NCBI GenBank assembly: GCA_903930195.1
Contig: CAIYXH010000284.1
Location: 1 to 5,244, forward strand
DNA: 5,244 nt
Source of the DNA: an uncultured Actinomycetes bacterium
Lineage (GTDB): Bacteria > Actinomycetota > Thermoleophilia > Gaiellales > Gaiellaceae
Direction of reading: 5' to 3'
Part shown: positions 5,212 to 5,244 of the stretch, piece by piece
How the letters are laid out: each line of letters begins with the position of its first letter
Numbering within the stretch: position 1 is the stretch's first letter
The notes under the pieces: generated by a model
Seen by the model: the letters and a program-made list of their open reading frames with translations, nothing else
Told to the model about the DNA's origin: nothing
Databases searched by the model: none
Made by a program: the position numbers and the translations under genes

Positions 5212-5238
5212 ATGAGTAAGCCTGGCGCCACGCAATGA
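5212..5238 (+). CDS. Possible 8-codon leader ORF (MSKPGATQ)
   Basis: ATG at 5212 opens a reading of eight codons ending in TGA 5236-5238. That stop overlaps an ATG at 5235 as ATGA, which would let ribosomes reinitiate on the next gene. The preceding TAGAAG/TACTGT boxes would place the transcript start near this ATG. The peptide has no run of one amino acid of the kind seen in attenuators. It could be chance; the coupling geometry is the only support. Confidence 0.3.
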   Translation: MSKPGATQ

Positions 5239-5244
5239 GCGTCG
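5235..5244 (+). CDS. Possible start of the next gene (only three codons visible)
   Basis: ATG AGC GTC followed by one base reaches the right edge. It is proposed as a start only because it overlaps the stop of the short ORF at 5212 by four bases. Nothing can be said about its product. Confidence 0.3.

Noticed and set aside
4639..5235. Minus-strand open frame of 198 codons opposite the membrane-protein genes
   Set aside because: Lacks recognisable motifs, while the plus strand encodes coherent hydrophobic helices with a GTGA junction.

Overview
The window comes from a GC-rich bacterial chromosome, most likely an actinobacterium and perhaps a deep-branching one such as Thermoleophilia. That placement is an inference from high GC, strong G/C at third codon positions, GTG starts, several starts that look leaderless, and a secreted protein whose Ig-like module (GxWT...YQWQQC...DVGxTLRVxVTATNxxG) is, as I recall, common in that group. 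No rRNA, tRNA, CRISPR array, insertion sequence or integrase is visible.

Region 1 (1-1499, minus strand) is the 5' part of one long gene that joins BluB (5,6-dimethylbenzimidazole synthase) to CobT (nicotinate-nucleotide:dimethylbenzimidazole phosphoribosyltransferase). Both act in making and activating the lower ligand of vitamin B12. The last roughly 110 residues of CobT lie beyond the left edge. Its GTG start sits seven bases after a TAGCGT box.

Region 2 (1500-1642) is a divergent intergenic stretch. It holds the minus-strand promoter and, on the plus strand, a leader that can fold into a branched structure ending at a strong ribosome binding site. This leads into a 260-residue exported protein (1643-2425) with a signal peptide, one Ig-like module, a Thr-rich linker and a C-terminal beta-rich module. 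A strong GC hairpin follows it.

Region 3 (2487-4138) is a tight two-gene unit: a sulfotransferase-like P-loop protein and a fold-type IV (branched-chain/D-amino acid type) aminotransferase, with stop and start overlapping as TGATG. A TAGATT box six bases before the first ATG suggests a leaderless mRNA. This pair is the most interesting functional association in the window: two conserved families, translationally coupled, with no established joint reaction that I know of.

Region 4 (4256-5127) holds two small membrane proteins of unknown function (three and two predicted helices) joined by a GTGA overlap, with an 18-base perfect palindrome right after the second start. Base composition is visibly lower in GC at the start of this region. 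The right edge (5128-5244) holds a non-coding stretch, a possible 8-codon leader ORF and the probable first codons of another gene.
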